Of a stretch of DNA of 64,000 nucleotides, positions 63,628 to 64,000 are shown piece after piece. Origin of the DNA: Caprella mutica (taxonomy: Eukaryota > Arthropoda > Malacostraca > Amphipoda > Caprellidae); the NCBI GenBank assembly GCA_947561585.1, contig CANNZV010002514.1:30001-94000 (forward strand). The letters run 5' to 3'. Each line of letters begins with the position of its first letter. Within the stretch, counting starts at the first letter, position 1. The notes below the pieces were generated by a model. The model worked only from the letters and a program-made list of their open reading frames with translations. It was not told the origin of the DNA and made no database searches. Position numbers and translations under genes: made by a program.

Positions 63628-64000
63628 ATGTCTAGACCGATAAATGAAAAAAAGTATAGGGGATATTTGGGGAATTTGCGAAAGCGCAAAATTTCAGGTT
63701 GGGCATTTGAAATAGGAAATAGAAATCCTGTTACAATAGATATTTTGATTAATGGTAAATTGGTAGGGCAAAGCTTAGCGGATAGGAATAGACCTAATTT
63801 AAAAAATAAAAAAGTACACCCCACAGGTAAATGTGGCTTTGAATTTACCTTACCCTTCATCATTGATGAATCGGAGATTGTAGAAATAAGGGCCCTTGTT
63901 TCCAAAACTAATTTTGAACTCAGTCAAAGTCCAGTATTCAACGAAAAAGATACCTTCTTTTTCTTGCATATTCCTAAGACGGGAGGGTCTACATTTAGAG
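63628..64000 (+). CDS. Sulfotransferase-family protein, 5' part only
   Basis: The gene runs off the window. The visible 124 residues start with a GWAF module (KISGWAFEIGNRNPVTIDILINGKLVG, then GKCGFEFTLP) like that of the preceding glycosyltransferase. They then enter a sulfotransferase domain with the PAPS-binding 5'-phosphosulfate loop FFLHIPKTGGSTF. The enzyme would transfer sulfate from PAPS to a carbohydrate. It starts 27 bp after the glycosyltransferase, so the two form an operon for a sulfated surface glycan. ATG 63628 is the only reasonable start. Confidence 0.85.
   Translation, partial: MSRPINEKKYRGYLGNLRKRKISGWAFEIGNRNPVTIDILINGKLVGQSLADRNRPNLKNKKVHPTGKCGFEFTLPFIIDESEIVEIRALVSKTNFELSQSPVFNEKDTFFFLHIPKTGGSTFR

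Overview
The window is about 64 kb of AT-rich DNA from a member of the Bacteroidota. The evidence is a PorW/SprE-type component of the type IX secretion system (T9SS), two secreted proteins with T9SS sorting tails, TAnnTTTG promoter boxes, very weak Shine-Dalgarno signals, and lineage-typical families (DUF4837, DUF6702, YHYH, WG repeats). Three mevalonate-pathway genes (type 2 IPP isomerase, class II HMG-CoA reductase, diphosphomevalonate decarboxylase) point to the Flavobacteriia/Saprospiria side of the phylum. I cannot name the species. No tRNA gene, CRISPR array or complete transposase gene was seen.

Layout. 1-3440: the end of an rRNA operon (23S, 5S, terminator). 3.5-6.8 kb: a membrane protein, an AhpD-like protein and a PcrA/UvrD helicase. 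6.9-11.7 kb: an MbnP/MbnH pair (copper-binding protein and diheme enzyme) followed by two secreted YHYH proteins, the second frameshifted. 11.8-16.9 kb: queG, a D-Ala-D-Ala dipeptidase-like lipoprotein, and a metal ABC transporter binding protein and ATPase behind a DtxR-like operator, with no permease. 17.1-19.6 kb: fni and mvaA. 19.46-22.98 kb: a 3.5 kb block of unknown secreted or membrane proteins bounded by a 63-bp perfect direct repeat of the mvaA 3' region, followed by a displaced second mvaA tail. 23.2-26.5 kb: a Cys-rich secreted protein, dapD, and a MarR-hmgA pair. 26.7-33.6 kb: repeat-rich DNA with a TlpA-like thioredoxin, a WG-repeat protein, a rhomboid protease, a glycosyltransferase, and deoC between two copies of a hairpin repeat. 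33.7-44.6 kb: an MscS channel, porW, an M23 peptidase, a DASS transporter, a HAD phosphatase, nhaC and a MazG-like protein. 44.9-61.4 kb: mostly housekeeping and envelope genes (YceI proteins, PBP2, mvaD, yidD, leucyl aminopeptidase, HtrA, ComF, ChaN, a small MscS). 61.5-64 kb: a glycosyltransferase and the start of a sulfotransferase that share an N-terminal module.

Two themes run through the window. First, AT-rich intergenic DNA carries many miniature palindromic elements of about 120-176 bp. Two of them have clear terminal inverted repeats and target-site duplications and share a GGCAAWCGCA end core. Second, at least four genes are broken by a single-base shift in a short homopolymer, so either sequencing indels or real decay affect this sequence. 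One of these breaks sits exactly on a canonical -1 slippery heptamer.

Working links between genes: PorW would serve export of the YHYH proteins; fni, mvaA and mvaD belong to one pathway although mvaD lies 32 kb away; PBP2, the M23 peptidase and the M15 dipeptidase act on peptidoglycan; the MarR regulator probably controls hmgA.
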